A DNA stretch of 64,000 bases from Gordonia sp. 'Campus' (lineage in GTDB: Bacteria; Actinomycetota; Actinomycetes; Mycobacteriales; Mycobacteriaceae), in NCBI RefSeq assembly GCF_022206305.1, contig NZ_JAKOIW010000002.1, positions 310,001-374,000 on the forward strand, given 5' to 3'. The notes beneath the pieces are model-generated. The model made no database searches. It saw only the letters and a program-made list of their open reading frames with translations, and was not told where the DNA came from. Position 1 is the first letter of the stretch, and every line of letters starts with the position of its first letter. The translations under genes and the position numbers were made by a program. Positions 62,280 through 64,000 of the stretch are shown here, one piece after another.

Positions 62280-63512
62280 ATGACGGTCATTACGGAAAGC
62301 CGCATCACCAGCGTGGTGCGGGCGGCAGAGGCGCTGCTGTCACATCGCGCCGGATCAGCGGTCGTGCTGGACGATCCCGAGGACCTCGGCGGGAGCGGCC
62401 GCACGACGGTCGTGCGGGTGAGGGTCGCACAGAACCCTCTCAGCCTCGACCGATCACTGGTCATCAAGGCGCTGCCCGGGCATGAGGATCCGCAGGCCTT
62501 TCACCGTGAGATCGCGTCGTACAAATATGCGACCGCGCTCCCGAACGAGTCCCGTCCGGGCCCGCAGCTGATCGCGTCCGACACCGATCAACGCATCATG
62601 GTCCTGTCCGACCTCGGCCACGGTCGGTCGATGCTGGAGTTCCTGGCCGGCGTCGATCCCGTCGAGACCTCGCGCGCGGTCAGTGCCTGGGGTCAGGCGC
62701 TCGGCCGGATGCACGCGGCCACGGTCGGTGGCGAGGTCGACTTCCTCGCGCTGCTGCGGCGCGGGCCGTCGGGCACCCAGGGACGCGACATCCTCCGCGA
62801 CGAGGCGCTGCGCGCGATCGACTCGGTCGCCGGACACGCCGCGGTGCTGGGTGTGGACGTTCCCGAGCACGTCATCGGTTCGCTGCGTGCGGCGGCCACC
62901 CTGTTCGACGACGGCGACCATCGCGCGTTCAGCCCGTCCGATGTCGGACCGGAGAACATCATCCTCAACGACGACGGCGTCCAGTTCATGGACTACGAAT
63001 GGGGCGGTTTCCGCGACGCGACCCTCGACATCGCCTACGCGCTGGTCACCCTCACGGCCCAGCTGCCGCCGCGCACCTCGGCGCGCGCCACCGACCTCGA
63101 GGTGTCGATGGTCGACGCATGGCGGTCGGAGGTGCACTCGATCTGGCCGGCGCTCGCCCACGAACGCGAGATGCAGCGCAAGGTGCTCCTCGCACGACTG
63201 CTGTGGGTGTGGCTGTCCACGGCATGGATGTTGCCGGGCGATGCAGAGACCACCACCGACTCCGGGACCACCACCGACTCCGGGACCACCACCGACTCCG
63301 GGACCGTCACCGACCCAGCGGCCGACTCCGACGCCCTCACGTTCTCGGCGGCCGGATTCACCCACGACTGGGCCCTGCACACCAACGACCCGCGCGTGAT
63401 CGTGAGCCGGTGGACCGACCTCGCGGCTGCCGCCGGGCGCGCCGGAGACGACGAGACCTCGGTGTTCGCGACCTCGATGGGCGTCGCGCTGCAGCGCATC
63501 TGGCTGGCCTGA
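62280..63512 (+). CDS. Phosphotransferase-fold (APH-like) protein with atypical catalytic loop
   Basis: A 410-residue protein of the aminoglycoside/choline kinase fold. SLVIKALPG may hold the ATP-binding lysine. The catalytic loop reads [13 protein letters not shown]: the Asp and Asn of the usual H-x-D-x4-N are kept, but the histidine is replaced by proline. The metal-binding motif reads [12 protein letters not shown] perfect 18-base tandem repeat (TTTDSG three times) at 63249-63302 inserts a Thr/Asp-rich linker into the C-lobe. ATG 62280 is the likely start; the frame is open from 62169. Substrate unknown; it precedes rarA by 7 bases. Confidence 0.75.
   Translation: MTVITESRITSVVRAAEALLSHRAGSAVVLDDPEDLGGSGRTTVVRVRVAQNPLSLDRSLVIKALPGHEDPQAFHREIASYKYATALPNESRPGPQLIASDTDQRIMVLSDLGHGRSMLEFLAGVDPVETSRAVSAWGQALGRMHAATVGGEVDFLALLRRGPSGTQGRDILRDEALRAIDSVAGHAAVLGVDVPEHVIGSLRAAATLFDDGDHRAFSPSDVGPENIILNDDGVQFMDYEWGGFRDATLDIAYALVTLTAQLPPRTSARATDLEVSMVDAWRSEVHSIWPALAHEREMQRKVLLARLLWVWLSTAWMLPGDAETTTDSGTTTDSGTTTDSGTVTDPAADSDALTFSAAGFTHDWALHTNDPRVIVSRWTDLAAAAGRAGDDETSVFATSMGVALQRIWLA
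63249..63302 (+). repeat. Three perfect 18-base tandem repeats inside a gene
   Basis: The unit ACCACCACCGACTCCGGG occurs three times without mismatch, followed by a degenerate partial copy. The period is a multiple of three and codes for Thr-Thr-Thr-Asp-Ser-Gly. Such perfect repeats are prone to slippage, so copy number may vary between strains. Confidence 0.9.
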
Positions 63513-63519
63513 CACGCTC

Positions 63520-64000
63520 GTGGACGGACTGTTCGACCCACCCGACGACCCTCGGGCCGGTACTGCCGGGCCCGGGGCGGGCGGGCTCACCGCACCGCCG
63601 CCGGGCGCACCGCTCGCGGTACGCATGCGTCCGCAGACGCTGGACGAGATCGTCGGACAGCAGCACCTGCTGGGCACCGGCTCGCCGCTGCGACGACTGA
63701 TCAGCGGCTCCGGGGCGGCCTCGGTGCTGTTGTACGGTCCGCCGGGAACCGGCAAGACCACGATGGCCTCACTGATCGCCCGGGCCACGGGCGGGCGGTT
63801 CGAGGCGCTGTCGGCATTGTCGGCGGGAGTCAAAGAGGTCCGGGCGGTCATCGACGTCGCCCGCCGACGTCTCATCGGCGACACCACGAACGGCAGTCAG
63901 CAGACGGTCCTGTTCATCGACGAGGTCCACCGGTTCTCCAAGACCCAGCAGGACGCGCTTCTCGACGCCGTGGAGAACCGGATCGTGCTGCTGGTCGCGG
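63520..64000 (+). CDS. rarA: Replication-associated recombination protein A, 5' part
   Basis: The first 160 codons of an AAA+ ATPase of the RarA/MgsA/WRNIP1 family (Rv2559c-like), which acts at stalled replication forks. A Pro/Gly/Ala-rich N-terminus of about 35 residues leads to [17 protein letters not shown], Walker A ([14 protein letters not shown]) and Walker B ([19 protein letters not shown]). The frame runs off the window end with no stop. GTG 63520 starts 7 bases after the previous stop codon; the ATG 36 codons in would be the alternative. Confidence 0.93.
   Translation, partial: MDGLFDPPDDPRAGTAGPGAGGLTAPPPGAPLAVRMRPQTLDEIVGQQHLLGTGSPLRRLISGSGAASVLLYGPPGTGKTTMASLIARATGGRFEALSALSAGVKEVRAVIDVARRRLIGDTTNGSQQTVLFIDEVHRFSKTQQDALLDAVENRIVLLVA

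Noticed and set aside
63249-63302. Tandem repeats as a CRISPR-like array
   Set aside because: Units are contiguous with no spacers, only 18 bases long and in frame within a gene.

Overview
The window is a contiguous piece of a high-GC actinobacterial chromosome, most likely Gordonia or a close mycolic-acid-containing relative (Corynebacteriales/Mycobacteriales). The gene order follows two Mycobacterium tuberculosis blocks closely: dxs-rnd-DUF3000-hemE-hemG-hemQ-msrB-aftC-lipoprotein hydrolase-RibD-like-ZapE-GNAT (the Rv2682c to Rv2669 neighbourhood), and thrS-HIT-pgsA-patA-pimA-pdxS-tesB-pdxT-yebC-ruvCAB-yajC-secD-secF-lipoprotein-apt-relA-ppiB-glyoxalase II-hisS-ypfJ-aspS-ATP-grasp/alpha-E-transglutaminase-rarA (the Rv2614c to Rv2559c neighbourhood). 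AftC, PimA, PatA and the phosphatidylinositol-phosphate synthase indicate arabinogalactan and phosphatidylinositol mannosides in the envelope. The species name is inference.

Layout. 1-13.6 kb: end of dxs, a YbdK-type ligase, RNase D, the coproporphyrin-dependent haem genes (hemE, hemG/cgoX, hemQ), msrB, the arabinosyltransferase aftC, a lipoprotein hydrolase-fold protein, a RibD-like reductase and a ZapE ATPase. 13.6-16.5 kb: an accessory patch with a DUF222/HNH protein under a LexA-type SOS box, a 425-base gap and a second, divergent ZapE. 16.5-24 kb: GNAT and sulfurtransferase genes, then a catabolic cluster with a Baeyer-Villiger monooxygenase divergent from a nitroreductase-acyl-CoA ligase-TetR-racemase operon; two identical-half-site palindromes lie between them. 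24-24.6 kb: four tRNA genes. 24.6-27.6 kb: a small alarmone synthetase, a GT87 glycosyltransferase and a PGPGW membrane protein. 27.7-33.8 kb: thrS and the PI-mannoside operon. 33.9-38.8 kb: pdxS and pdxT separated by tesB and by an inserted PP2C phosphatase / FHA-like / LuxR-type module. 39-42.1 kb: yebC and SOS-controlled ruvCAB. 42.2-50.6 kb: Sec accessory genes, a lipoprotein, apt and relA. 50.7-64 kb: ppiB, glyoxalase II, hisS, two metallopeptidase-like genes, aspS, the ATP-grasp/alpha-E plus transglutaminase pair, a degenerate kinase-fold gene and the start of rarA.

Regulation visible in the sequence. Many genes start 6-7 bases after a TANNNT -10 hexamer, the pattern of leaderless transcripts, and I used this to choose several starts. 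Two SOS boxes, two TetR-type operators, a 21-bp-spaced direct repeat before the LuxR gene and two copies of a 33-base dispersed palindromic repeat are the main non-coding signals. I saw no insertion sequence, prophage, CRISPR array or rRNA.
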